Part shown: positions 1-13,105 of the stretch, in pieces
Position numbering within the stretch: position 1 is the first letter of the stretch
How the letters are laid out: each line of letters opens with the position of its first letter
Assembly: GCF_030445035.2 (NCBI RefSeq)
Contig: NC_080682.1
Span: 31,416,770 to 31,480,769 of the forward strand
Origin: Dasypus novemcinctus
Lineage: Eukaryota > Chordata > Mammalia > Cingulata > Dasypodidae
DNA length: 64,000 nucleotides
Direction: 5' to 3'
Notes under the pieces: model-generated
The model's database searches: none
What the model saw: only the letters and a program-made list of their open reading frames with translations
Told to the model about the DNA's origin: nothing
Program-made: the position numbers and the translations under genes

Positions 1-860
1 ACAATGAGATTAATGTTGTTTTCATGCCTATTAATTTATCATCCATTCTGCATCCTATGGACCAGGAATAATTTTTACTTTCCAGTGTTATTACTTAGCA
101 AATATATTTTTGTATGGCTATAGCTGCCATAGATAGTGATTCCTCTGATGGGACTTGGCAACATAAATTGAAAAACTTCTGGAAAGGATTCACCATTCTA
201 GCAAATGAATCATATTTGAGGTTCATGGGAGGATGTCAAAATATCAACATTAACAGGAATTTGGAAAAAGTTGATTCCTACCCTCATGAATAACTTTGAG
301 AGGATTCAAGATTTCTGTGGAGGTAGTAATTGCAGATGAAGTGGAAATAGGGAGTTATAATAATAAATGGATCCTGAAAAAATGAATATATGATTGCAAT
401 TCATAATAATACTTCAATGGAATGGATGAGGAGTTGTTTCTTAGGTATGAGTAAACAATGTTGATTCTTGAGATTGAATCTACTCCTAGTGAAGATATCT
501 CAAATATCGTTGAAATGACCACAAATGATTTAGAGTATTATAATAGCTCAGTTTACAAAGTAGTGACAGATTTTAAAAATATTTACTTCAATTTTGAAAG
601 AAGTTCTACTGGTTAAAATGCAATCAAACAACATTATGTACAATAGAGAAATCTTTCATGAAAGAGTCAATCAATGCAGCAAACTTCATTGTTTCATTTT
701 AAGAAACTGTCACAGCTATACCAACCTTCAGAAATCACCACCCTGATCAAGGAGCAGCCATCAACATCAAGGCAAGACCCAATAAAAGCAAAAAGATTAG
801 GACTTACTAAAGGGTCAGGTGATAGTTAGCATTTTTAGTAATAAAATATTTTAAATTATC
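1..860 (+). pseudogene. Tigger/TIGD1-like DNA transposase remnant, C-terminal part
   Basis: Reading from base 3, the sequence translates as NEINVVFMP then SSILHPMDQE before a stop. This matches the core of pogo/Tigger (TIGD1-type) DDE transposases. Further pieces of the same protein follow in shifting frames: a 'KNFWKGFTI' stretch near 165-200, a 'VEMTT-DLEYY' stretch near 505-545, a 'NFERSST' stretch near 590-615 and a serine/glutamine/proline-rich tail near 660-790. The AATAAA-like 3' end lies near 835-850. Stops and frameshifts are frequent, so it is dead. The element is cut by the left window edge and ends where the OR fragment begins. The exact Tigger subfamily is not determined. Confidence 0.85.
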
Positions 861-861
861 A

Positions 862-1457
862 TCCCTGAACTGATAATAGCTAGAGTACTAACAACATGAA
901 TAGCTCTGCAGACCAGTTTCAAAAGAGGCTTCACATTACATATGTAGTGATTGATCTGATTAGGGCCACAGAAATGTAAAATGAGGACCATGAGCAGTAG
1001 AGCAATAGAGTGCCAAAAACCCACACCCCAGGTCATGATGATCAGTATGTTGCTCCTCTGCAGATTTCTGATAACCATGTAGTGTGGGAGCTTGACAACG
1101 GCAACATAGTGGTCAAAGCCATGGATACCAAAATTAATATTTCCGCAGCAACAAGCAAGTGGAAGTGAAGAGCTGGGTCATAAGGTTTTATGTGAAATAT
1201 TTTTTCTCTCTAAAGCTAAGTCTCTGATTGGTTGGGGAACTACAGCAGAGATGAGGGAGAAGACCAAGAGGTGGTAGAGAAAGTAGCACATTGGTTGAGT
1301 AGTTAGATGGTTATAGGTAATTCTGAGTAAGATGACGAGGTTCCCATTAAGACTGACATGTAACAGAATAGGAACAAGAAGCAAAACAGTAGCTCTATCT
1401 GATGATCCTTCCATAACCCCAAGAAGACAAATCCGTGACATTGTTCTGATTTTCCAT
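862..1457 (-). pseudogene. Olfactory receptor pseudogene, OR4-like, truncated after TM5
   Basis: An ORF-start ATG at 1457-1455 begins MENQNNVT, a start typical of class II OR4 receptors (odorant-sensing GPCRs of olfactory neurons). Receptor landmarks follow in two or more frames: a TM1 'GNLVILL', a damaged 'PMYFFL' (PMCYFL), a 'FDHYVAV' in place of MAYDRYVA at the TM3 end, and a TM4-TM5 region with 'HSIALLL', 'FCGPNQINHYICNV' and 'PLLKLVCRA'. The DRY motif is DHY. Frameshifts occur just after MENQNNVT and between TM2 and TM3. Sequence after TM5 is missing because homology stops at the Tigger element, so TM6-TM7 are lost. OR identity is firm. OR4 assignment is from the N-terminus and the CGPN region by eye. 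Confidence 0.9.
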
Positions 1458-1689
1458 GAGGAAATGTGAGTTTAAAGTACACAATATAAATTTAATGTAT
1501 CTGAAATTAAACAGAATTTTAAACATGTAATAGCGTGTTTATCGGTGTGAGTTACATATTGAAAAATGATGCTGGTCATGGTGGATTTATTACAGGTCTT
1601 TATCATTGAAAATCTTTTTAGATTAGGACAGTTTTGTCATGTCAAATGATGTTTAGTGAGAAAATAGTCCTCACATTTTATAAATATTT
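1458..1689. other. Intergenic, no recognised feature
   Basis: AT-rich single-copy-looking sequence between the OR pseudogene start and segment A. It could hold the OR 5' flank or an upstream noncoding exon, but no splice or promoter motif stands out. Confidence 0.4.
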
Positions 1690-4600
1690 TACATTTATTA
1701 ACTCTTATAACAACCAAGCCTAAGTAGGTTCTATTCTTATTTTATACATGGGGCACTAAAGGCATAGAAGGGTTCAATTAATCACATCATTAAGATATAT
1801 AGTAGCAGGTCTAAGACATGAATCTATACCCTACGCCAGATTCTATGCTCTTCAACGCTATGCTGTGTTAATCACAGGCCAAATGGACCAAGCTATTTTC
1901 CATCTGCATAAAACAATCGAGGTGTTTCTCCATCTGCCATTAACATCCTGCATAAATTTAAACAACACCCTCCACTTTTCTGTCCTACTTATAATTTATC
2001 TAAAGTCAACATCACCAAACTAACCTAAAATTCCACATATGCACTGAAACTAAATATTTATTCTAGTAATTAAAAAATAAATCAAGGCTCTTAATCATAT
2101 CATAGAAACGACCTAATTAAATTGCTAATATTTTCAGTGATTCTACTTCTTGTCGTGTTTGGTCAACAATCAGAACATTGGTTGTCTGGAAATAGGGGAT
2201 TAAATACAGAAATTGCCAGGCCACTGGATATAGGAACATGGGACATAATTAAATTAAAGCCTCACCTTTCTCCTAATTATTTTAAAGGTTTATTTTTGAG
2301 GATTTGTATTTAGAAACACTTTAGAAGGTAATTATTTCTATTGCCACACTGTATGAATTAATGGGATGAAACAATTACCTGCTCATTTCAACAAAAATTT
2401 AGAAGAATGCAGACATTCATATGAAGTTTATCTGGGAGGAGGGAGCATATGCTGAAAACATCACGTTTGGCCCTTATCAAAATACCCTGCTTATCAAAGT
2501 CACTTTTAGACTAAAATTCTCTTTCTTTCAATAGGATGCTTTTTGGTTTTTATTTTACAGTATGAGAACAATATGAAGTAGTGTCCATATCCCTAGTCTA
2601 AGGAACATGAAAATGTGCATCTGATCTTGGATATCCTAATATTTCTACATGGCTAGCACTAATCACCACCTACTGAGACTTCTTATCAACAGTCAATTGG
2701 AATCAATGATATTGGATCTCTTTATCTTCTGCCAAGACCAAAATAAATCAAGTCCATGTAAAGAATGTCTTATGATAAAATATTATTATTATAACTTAAA
2801 CCAAGTCATAAGAACAGCTTCCTGCAAATGTTTTTTTGAGGATACACAACCTTGTAATAAAACGGGATTCCATCATTGTCATAAATTAATTGGTTCTGTT
2901 TTTTTTTATTTTTACAAAAAAAAGAGTTGCTTTACTCATATTAGATAAACACTAAGTATGAGAATAAACATAGATATTGGTGCAAGTATTCTGGGCTCAA
3001 AATACAGCTTAACATAGCATCTATTTATAAACTGAGAATCTCAAAACTTGTCCTCTGTGTATGTCAATTAATCTAAGTTAAAGAACATAATGTATCTAGG
3101 AATAAATTTGCATTTAAACTATAGGTGTATTCCATAATGACTAGAAAACTAAAACTGTAGAAAGACAGATTCTTGGTTTAAAATATTTATATAATATTGA
3201 TGAAAACCACAGATTTTCTAAACATTTGGGTACAGTCTTCTACCTACAGTGATATCACATCAGTTGGGGAAACATAACATAAGTAGGAAAAGATTCTTAA
3301 AAGCACTGCCCAGAGATTAATCTGGGAATCTACTTAAAAGACAAAATCTTGCTGAAATATTTCCTGGAACCATCCTCCTGTCATTTCAATTCTGGTTTTA
3401 TTCCAATACTTAACATCTCCCTCAGTTATATGCAAATTTATTGTCTCTCAACATAGACTTATCCCAAAAATGACAAATATATCTATTTATCTCATCTATC
3501 ATAAAGAAAAAATTGTGAAACTGAAATTCACAGGATTAACTCTTGGTGGATTTACAGTAAAATGTTTAGATATCAAAAATTAAGCAATACTATACTCCAG
3601 ACACTATTAGATATCTTACATATGTCCAGTATATATTTTCAGTATGAACTGGTGAAGGCTTATTACTACCCCAGTACTTTATTGGAGAATACATTTACAT
3701 TACTGATTTATATATTATATTATAACCAAAATCCTAATTTACACAAATGATAAGGGCAAGTCTATCTGTGCCTTGTTGAATGATTGTAATGCTCAAATAT
3801 TTTTCACTATGCAAATGTTTTCTCTCCAATACAAGTGCAGGCTAAAATTTTAATTTATTCCCAAGTTGTCAATCATATTTTCTGAATGGCCTATTCTGAA
3901 AATAGTTAACAGGAAGGAATATATTTCAAAGGAGTATAAACTTACAAATTTGGAAATACTAAGGTCAAAATTTATATAAAACCAAGAAGTATTTGAATTC
4001 CCAATGATTTTATTCCAAAACTCTTTTTGAAATTGAATACCAACCACCCTGTTGACCACTTCCTCTGCAACAATGTACTCTTCTTTGGAAAGTCAAGGTG
4101 GTCCTTGTATGTTTCTGGATTGTGCTAGGAAACTAGCAAATCAATGTGGAAAGCTTTGGACTCTTACATGAATCTTCTATTGAATGAATCTTTTAAGAAA
4201 CCCTGGCTGGGAACACCTTAAATTAAAAGTCACAAGAAAGACCAGAGGGAAAAGCTCCCATGGGCTTTTTGTATCAGCCACGTAAATGTACTTAAAATTA
4301 CAGAATTAAAACAAATAGTATCATCATGGTCATATAGATGCTTGCATTTACTTCTTCAGGGTCATCATATAAAATTTTCAGAAATACTGTTAGTTACAGC
4401 ACTAATAGAATATTATGATATTTATTTTTCCATCTGTCCTCAATCCTAATCTCTTTAAAGATTATATTTACTGTTGTTTACCATGGAATGTTAAATATAA
4501 TTAAGGGCATCGAATTGTAGTTTACCATCTAACTGTATTAATGAGTTAATACAGTTCCAAAAGAGCAGTAAGATTTTCCTCAGTAACACAAAATTGTTGC

Positions 4601-5730
4601 TATTATGATGCAGATTGGAAGACATTTATAGACATTTAATTATACCCATTTGCAAGTATAATATGATGTACAAAGTTTTGAGCTACTAGGTATCAGTGAG
4701 TAGGAGGGTAATAGTTAAGAAAATCTACAATGGATACTCAATTATTTTACTGTATTAGCTTTTGTTTTTGATATTTGTCTTTTTTTTTATCCCCTGGGGT
4801 GAGAGAGGAAAACAGTGCCAGTAGAATCTAAATGGACAGCATTGAGTTCAGCTTACCCCTTTATTGAGAGCAGACTATCTACATGGACTGATGCAAAATT
4901 CCTAATGTTTATATATTTTATATGATTTTTTCCTTTATTCATGCATTTTCACTATTCCTCACCTGGGAACCCCCTAAACTCTATGTATTAGATAGGATTC
5001 TCCAGAGAAACAGAACCTACAGGATATCTATTGTGTGTCTGTAGTGGAGATATGTATGGATGTAAATATATATGTGTGTATATGTAAATAAATATGAATT
5101 TAGGGTAGACATTAATAATAAATGATTATATATACATATATTTGGATAGTAAAAGGATATTCTGCTAAATACCTTATGTAAGAAATAAACAATGCTAGAA
5201 AAGCTTATAAATACCTAAAATGGAATGATAATGAAATGGTTTCTCTTTTGACATGTAAAGAACTTGGATAGTTATCACTTCCACCCTCTCAACAACAAAA
5301 AAGCTGAAAAACTGCTTGTCAACAAATCTGGAGATCCTTCAGAGAAGGGAGCTTCCAGGAAAACTACCTCCTGGAGAACTGGGGAGATAGGCAGCTAAAA
5401 ACAATCACAATTTACCTTGAGCAGAAATCACAGATGTAGTCAGCCCTGGGAAGGAAAACTAAAGAATAGTCAACAAATTGCTGAAGTCAAAAATCCTGGG
5501 CTCGCTTGAGAGACAAAATTTCCAGTTGTCCAAGCCTTTGTGGCATCCCACACTTACATGAGTCATACCTCCAGGAGCCCCATCTGATTTTCATTCTGAA
5601 TTTCAAAGAAAAATCTCCTTGTATTTCTAACAGGGGAGTGGAAAAGTGACGACTCTGAAATAAAACCAGAGTCTGTTCTCCTTTATAAATGTCCACCTTC
5701 AAGGGAAACCAAGGTGAGTTTTTTCAGAGT
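1690..5730 (+). repeat. Segmental duplication copy A (related to B 36386-39955 and C 61985-63655)
   Basis: This block lines up by eye with two other blocks on the same strand. Shared landmarks: the 'GAAGGGTTCA(A/G)TTAAT...CATTAAGATATA' stretch near 1765-1800 and 36420-36455; the 'ACCTTTCTCCTAATTA' stretch near 2265 and 36945; a 'TTTTATCCCCTGGGGTGAGAG'-like stretch near 4785 with counterparts near 38530 and 62325; a 'CTGAAAA(A)CTG' to 'TCCTTCAGAGAA' stretch near 5305-5345 and 63170-63205; and a 'CTCCTT...CCTTCAAGGG' stretch near 5680-5705 and 63530-63552. Divergence is high, so the duplication is old. No ORF is shared by the copies, so the unit looks non-coding. Confidence 0.7.
4985..5105 (-). 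mobile_element. Short LTR remnant (ERVL/MaLR type), antisense
   Basis: Starts 'TATTAG...GATTCTCCAGAGAAACAGAACC' followed by a TA/TG-rich tract. This is the antisense of the common mammalian LTR tail that ends 'GGTTCTGTTTCTCTGGAGAA'. Only about 120 bases remain. Subfamily not determined. Confidence 0.45.
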
Positions 5731-5889
5731 CTATATACTTGGGGGAAGGGAAATACCAAGCTTCAGATCTTTCTAGTCTTCTTGTTTTACCTAAAGATTG
5801 AAAAAAAATATTGTATGAAATCCTTGTTTTACTACTTCTTTGCAATGCTTTATATGATCAACCTTTAATTGTAGTCATTCAGGTGGCAA

Positions 5890-6660
5890 GTAACAATATT
5901 TACATAATGACTAATGATGTCTAGCATCTTTTCTTGTATTATCTGTAAAATGTAATCTTCCTTCATAAAGTATCTGTTCCAAACATTGGTTTAATTTTAA
6001 CTGTGTTATTCAATTTTTCTTATTAATATGTAGAATATTTTATATGTTCTTATAATTAGCTCTTTAAAACTTTATTTTTCTAATGTGTTCTCCCAGTATA
6101 TAACCACTTTTTGCCTTTTTTAATATCATTCTTATAGCAAAACATCATTTTGTTGAAATCCTTTTATCATGCCTTTTCTTTTCTTAATCATTGCTTTATA
6201 TTGTATCTAACAACCCTTTTCCTAATCCATAAACTGGAAGATAGTCATCTAAGTTTCATTCTTAAAAAAATTATTTTTATATTTTATATAGGCACCTATG
6301 ATCCATTTTAATTAATGTATGTATAGTGTATGAGGTTTCATTATCTGTGTGTATGGATGTCCAATTTTTCCACCAACATTTGTTGAAAACACTACCTTTC
6401 TCCACAGAATTGCCCATAGTCCATTTCTTAGATTTACCTGAGCAGATAGGTGTGGATTTAATTCTGGATTTTAAATCTAATGCAAAGTTTTTCCATCTTT
6501 GTGAAAATACCACACTACTTCAATAACTGTAGGTTTATAATATGCCTTGAAATTAGGATGTATAATTTCTCCAAATTTATTCTTTTATAAACACATGTGA
6601 GTTGGTCTAGATAAATTACATTTCCATATAAATATTAGAAGTTTATTTTCAAAATCCATA
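5890..6660 (-). mobile_element. Old LINE-1 fragment, ORF2 region, antisense
   Basis: Antisense LINE-1 ORF2 landmarks occur in the usual order: a 'ATCCATTTTAATTAAT' near 6300, 'TGGATGTCCAATTTTTCCACCAACATTTGTTGAAAA'-type sequence near 6352-6390, and 'GTAGGTTTATAATATG' near 6528. Much more diverged than the LINE-1 copies at 8692 and 44500, so older. Edges are approximate. Confidence 0.65.
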
Positions 6661-6854
6661 AAGAAAAGTCAGTTATGTTTTTTGGAGGAGGATAGCACTA
6701 AATCTAGGAACTAATTTTGTGAGTGGTACAAAAGACATCAATTACTAAGTAATACATGTTAAATATTGGCACATTAAGTATTTTGAGGCTTCTTTAATGT
6801 CATTTCTAAAATTTAATTTATGATTACTTATTAAAAGTTATCTTTTCTAAATAT

Positions 6855-8440
6855 ATTTTTATTTATTTTAAAGATATATAGACTACATAAAAAGTTACAT
6901 TAAAAAATAGGGGGTTTCCATATGCCCCACTCTCCACTCTTCCCACTTTTCCCACATGAACAACTTCTTTCATTAGTGTGCATTCATTGCAATTGATGAC
7001 ACATTTTGGAGCATTGCCACTAAGCATGGATTATAGCTTATATTGGAGTTTATACTCTCTCCCACTCCATTTTGCAGGTTTTGGCAGGATATATAATGTC
7101 TTGTATCTGTCTTTGCAAGGTCATTCAGGACAATTCCAAGTCCCAAAAATGCCCCCCTATTACACCTCTTTTTCCCTCTCCCTGCCTTCAGCAACTCCAG
7201 TGGCCACTGTCTCCACAATAATGATATAATTTCTTCCATTGCTAGAGTCACAATAAGTCTATAGTAGAATGCCAGTAAGTCTACTCTAGTCCACATTTTT
7301 ATTCTCCAGTCCTACGGACTCTGGAAAGGTGATACTCATTCCACCTGTAAATGAGTGGAGACATCAGTCCCATATGGCTGATGTTTGGGACTCTCTTGCA
7401 TACAGTTATAGACTCTCTTAGTTCCTTGCTGTGGTGGTTGTCCCTCCTCACCTCTTTGTTAGTTTTCCCAGGTGAGTCCAATGAACTGGAGAGTAGGTAG
7501 TGCAACTCCTTTAGGCCCAGGGCCCAGCTGGAACATGGCCAGCCCAGAGATTCATGTCTCTTGGAACACACCTACCAACTCCAGCACCAACTAGTTTCAA
7601 TAAAAGGGGCAAAAAAGTTATTTGCAGAGAAGTCACATCTGAGTCCAACTCTGCCACACTTGGGAGCACAAACTCCAAAGTAGACACATTGACAAGGCCC
7701 CAAACTCCATGGCTCTCTGCCATGACCGGAGGACCAGGGTGTCTCCCCAGCTCTCAAGAGACCCACTATTTGGGGTAGTATCTACTTTATGGTCCTTGAG
7801 ATCCTGCTGAAATATTCATAAGTGTTACCTCTCTGATGACCTTCTGACTCATTTTGAAGTCTCTTAGCCATATAAACTCATTTATCTTTACCATTTCCCC
7901 CTTTTATTCAAAGTACTTTTCCAGTTCTATCATTAGCTGGTGCTTGGTAGTAATTCCTGGGTGCAAGGAAGGCTCATCCTTGGGTGTCATGACCCACACT
8001 AGGGGAAGGGTAATGCACTTATATGCTGAGTTTGGCTTAAAGAGTGGCTGCAACATGGAGGCTCTCAGGAGATAACATTTAGGTACCCTACAGTACTAGG
8101 CTAAGTTGAAATTTCAAGAGCAAAAGGCTCATAAGCTTAGCCATCAATATCAAGGCCCATCAATGGACCATCCTTCTTCCCTGGTCATTGCCCCTATACT
8201 TGGGGGATTGTTGCTGTTCTATTACAGAATGTGACAGAGCCCCCCAGGATGGGAATTCAGTATTCCTTCAGTTGCATGACTCTCTCCCCACTGTGGCAGT
8301 GACCCATGAATGTTTGAACATATTTATATATCTTATATGTTTGCCCTAGTGAACTTCCTCTCATGTATCACCTATCACTGGCATCCCACACCAATGACCA
8401 TCCCTTTCCATAACTGAATCATTCTGTGATCCAAAATTTC
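6855..8440 (-). mobile_element. LINE-1 3' end (3'UTR), antisense, 5'-truncated
   Basis: Opens with a T-rich run and 'GACTACATAAAAAGTTACATTAAAAAATAG', then C-rich 'CCCACTCTCCACTCTTCCCACTTTTCCCACAT' type sequence. The same layout recurs at 22285, 30545, 35735 and 58012, and a diverged version begins the long LINE-1 at 8692, where it passes into ORF2. That contiguity is why I call it a LINE-1 3'UTR. No ORF2 sequence is attached here. Several short ORFs on both strands are chance. Confidence 0.65.
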
Positions 8441-8691
8441 TTCAAAAATGAAGCCAAATATATTGCTAAATTAAAGTAATAGGCAAATGAGATAATAATG
8501 ATAGGTTTAAAAATAAGAAATAAAATACATAAAAATTTAGAAAAACTAAAACATTTAAAATAAAGTTAAAAAATGAGTTGTTATAAATGAAAAGTATTTA
8601 AACATTTTTGAGGTTTTCCATTTCATCACTGTTATAACTGTTGTCCTGTATGTACAATGGAAATATCTTCCATTTTTCCTCAACATCTTAC
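8441..8691. other. AT-rich spacer, no recognised feature
   Basis: A-rich then mixed sequence between two LINE-1 3' ends. Nothing recognisable. Confidence 0.4.
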
Positions 8692-11600
8692 TTTTTTTTT
8701 TCATTATATCTTCAAATAAGTTTTAAGTCACAGTAAAGTCACATGCAGAATATGGGTATTCCCATATAACCAACATTTTTCCCGTTTTCCTCATTTGTTA
8801 TTAATGAACTTTTACATGTGTCTGCTACATTTGTTACAACTGATATAGGAATATTGAAACATAGCTACTAAACATGATCAGTAGTTTACAATATGGTTCA
8901 CATTTAAACCATATGTTTTATAAGTTTTTGGTGAAATTTAACATGGCCTGTGTCCATCATTGCAAGATCATGCAGAACACTTCCTTTGCTCCTTAACTAT
9001 ACTAGCTTCCATTTATTCTATTTCTCCCTCACCCTTCCCTTGGGGCCCACAGCGACCACCAGGCTTCATTACTCGAAGGGCAAGATTCATAGATACCTGA
9101 CACAATGCTGAGGGCTTGACACAGTAGTCTGTCCTCTCTTATTAGGAAACACCCATGCTTTAGAGAGACACCCTCCCCTCTGTTTGAGAACATATTGGGC
9201 CTCCACAGGATGGGACTACAACACCTTCCACCTCATTGTATGACTCTCCACCCACTGATATAACATGCTATGACAAGAGGAACACTCACCCACTCCCTAG
9301 AAACCTGCCTAAGGGACTTCCTGTGCTGAATACCCCCCTCCCCCATCGAACACCCTAAACCAGTAACCCTTCCTTGTCATATTGCCAAAAGAGTTTTCTC
9401 AGCATTGTAGTTTCAATCCCCAGTGTTCACCTGCTCCCTTCCTCAACCCTCCTCCCAGTTCCATGGACCATCTGATCCATCGTCCCCACCCTAGCCCCCT
9501 GTCAAGCTTGCACCATCCAACCCAATAATATCCCTACACTCCTGACATACTTTCACTGAACAACTAATCACTTCCACCTTTTTATAGAGTTCGCCCATGG
9601 GGCATTGACTCACAACCTTCTTCCTTTCTCTTTTCTGTAAACCTATCTTCCAGACTCTAGCTCTTTGAGTTAGCTGGATAGCTTTATTGACATCAGAGAG
9701 GTCATGTAGTATTTGTTTTTCCATGCCTGGCATGCTTCACTAAAAATAAGGTCCTCAAGTTTCATCCATGTTATCCCATGTTAGTACTATATTTCTTCTT
9801 TAAGCTGGGTAATATTGCATTGTATGTATATACCACAATTTTCTTATCCTTTCATATGTTGATGTGCATTTGGGTTGATTCCAACTTTTGGCAATAGTGA
9901 ATAATGCCACTATGAACATTGGTGTGCATATATCTATTCATGTCCTTGTTTTCAGTTCTTCTGGGTATATTCTCAACAGTGGAATTGCTGGATCGTATGG
10001 CAGATCTATAATTAACTTTTTGAGGAACTGCAAAACTATCCTCCATAATGGCTGGTGCATTCTACATTCCCACCAGCAGTGGATGAGGATTCCCATTCCT
10101 CCACATCCTCTCCAACCACTTGTAATCCTCTAATTATTTTTTTAATGGCTGCCAGTCTAATGGGTGTAAGATTGTATCTCGTTGTAGTTTTGATGTTCAT
10201 TTCTCTAATAACTAGTGATATCCAGCAACTTTTCATGTGCTTTTTAGCCATTTGTATTTCTTCTTTGGAGAAGTGTCTGTTCAAATTTGTTGTCCATTTT
10301 TAAAATGGGATGTGTAATTTTTGAGATATAGGATTTCTTTTTATATGCTGGATATTAGGCTTCTATCAGATATATGGTTGCAAAATATTTTCTCCCACTG
10401 TGTAGGCTGTCTTTTCACTTCCCTGATGAACTCCTTTGCATTGCAAATGGTTTTAATTTTGAGGAGGTTTTGTTTATCTATTTTTTCTTTCTTTGCTCAT
10501 ACTTTGGGTATGAAGCTCATGAAAGAATTTTCTATTACAAGGTCCTATAGATTTTTCCCTGCATTATCTTCCAAGGTCTTAATGGTCTTGGCTCTAATTT
10601 TTAGGTCTTTGATCCATCCTGAGTTTATTTTTGTGTAATGTGTGAGATGGTGTTCCTCTCTCATTCTTTTGCATATGGATATCCAATTCTCCAAGAACCA
10701 TTTGTTGAAGATACCATTCTCTCCCAGTTGAGTGGACTTGGTGGCATTGTCAAGTACCAGATAACTGCATATGTGAGAATCTATATCAGAACTCTCAATT
10801 CAGTTCCATTGATCAGTATGTCTATTCTTGTGCCAATACCATGCCATTTTGATCACTGTAGCTTTGTAATATGTTTTAAAGTCAGGTAGTGTGATTCCCC
10901 CAATTTCATTTTTCTTTTTTAATATGTCCTTGGCTATTAGGGGCCTCTCCCCATTCCAAATAAATTTCATAGTTACTTTTTCCAATTCAGTTTAAAAAAG
11001 CTGTGTTGATTTTTATTGGGATGCATTAAAACTGTAGATTAGATTGATCAGGATAGACATCTTACTGATATTTGGTCTTTCTATCCATGAATAGGGAATA
11101 TACTTCCTTTATTTAAGTCTTCTTTGATTTCCTTTAACAGTGCTGTGTAGTTACCAGTGTATAAGCCATTTACATATTTAAATTTATTCCTAGGTATTTG
11201 ATTTTTTAAAGTTACTATTGTAAATGGTATTTTTTCTTGATTTCCTCCTCAGATTGCTTACTATTAGTGTGAAGAATTGCTAATGATTTTTACGCATTAA
11301 TCTTACAACCTGCGACTTTAGTAAACTCAGGTTCTAGAAGCTTTGTTGTAGATTGGTATCATGTCATCGCAAGTAGTGAAATTTTGACTTCTTTTTTTTC
11401 CAAATCGGTGCCTTTTATACTTGGTTCTTGCCTCAGTGCTTGAGAAAGTACTTATAACACAGAGTTTAGCAGGAGCACTGATTATGGGCATCCTTGTCTT
11501 ATTCCTGATCTTAGAGGGAAAGCTTTTAGAATTTCACCACTGTATATGATGTTAGCTGTGTTTTTTTTTTCATATATACCCTTTATCATGTTCAGAAAGT

Positions 11601-13105
11601 TTCCTTCTATTCCTATTTTTTGCAGTCTTTTTATCAGGAAAGGGTGCAGTATTTTGTCCAGTGTTTTTCCTGCATCTATAGATGTGATCATGTGATTTTT
11701 TTCTTTTAATCTATTTTTGTGGTGTATTACATTGATTTTCTTATTACCTTGATATCCTTGCATACCTGGGATGAAACACACTTATTCATAGTGTATAATT
11801 TACTTGATGTGTTGTTGAATATGATTAGCAAGTGTCTTGTTGAGGATTTTAGCATTTGGGATCTTTAGAGAGATTGGTCTGTAATTTTACTTTTTTCTTG
11901 TGCCATCTTCATTTGACTTTGGTATTAGGGTAATTTTGGCATCATAGAATTAGTTTGGCAATGTTCCTTCTATTTCAGTTTTTTAGAAGAGTTTAAGCAG
12001 GATGGGTGTTAGTTCTTTCTGGAATATTTGTTAGAATTCATCTGTGAAGCTATCTGGTTCTGGTCTCTTCTTAGTTGTGAGATTTGTAATGACTGATTCT
12101 ATCTCTTTACTTGTGACTGGTCTGTTGAGTTTGTTAATTTCTTCTTTCATCAATGTAGATTACTTGTGTGTTTCTAGGAATTTGACAATTTCCTCTAAAT
12201 TATCCTTCTTGTTGGCATATAATTTTCTTTCAAAGTATCCTCTTATGATACTCTGTTTCTGCAAATTCAGTGTGGTATTCCCTTTCTCATTTCTTATTTT
12301 GTGCATTTACATATTCTCTCTATTTCTTTGTAAGTCTAGCTAAGGGTTTGCCAGTTTTATTGATCTTCTCAAAGAACCAGCTATTGGTATTGTTTATTTG
12401 TTCTAGTGCTCTTATTTTCAATTTCATTTAGTTTTTCTCTGGTCTTTGCTATATCTTTCTTTCTACTTCCTTTGGTGTTTGTTTTTCTTTTTCTAGTTCC
12501 TCCAACTGTGCAGTTAGGTCTTTAATTTTAGTTCTTTTTTGATATATGAATTTATGGCTATGAATTTCCCTCTCAGCATAACTTTTGCTGTGTCCCATAA
12601 GTTTTGATATGTTTTCTTGACATTTGCTTTCATTTCAAAGTAGTTATTCATTTCTTTTGAAATTTCCTGCTTCACACTCTAAGTGTGTTGCTTAACTTCC
12701 ATATCTTTGTGCCTAACCTGATTCTCTGGTCCTTACAGATTTCTGGCTTCATTCCATTATGGTGAGATAATTTACTTTGTATGATTTCAGTCTTTCTGAG
12801 TCGACTGAGACTTTCTTTGTGGCCTAGCATGTGGCCTTTCTTAGAGAATGATATATGTGCACTTGAGAAGAATGTATATCCCACTGTATTTGGCTGTAGT
12901 GTTCTTTATATGTCTACTATATCCTGATCCTCTAATGTATTATTCAAAGTCTTTGTTTCTTTTCTGATTTTCTGTAGAGATGCTCTGTCTAATGGTGAAA
13001 ATGGTGTATTAAAGTTCCCCACTGTAATTGTAGAGGCATCTATTTCTCCACTTAGATTTTCCAGTGTTTGCCTCGTGTACTTTGAGGTGCCCTGGTTAGG
13101 TGCAT

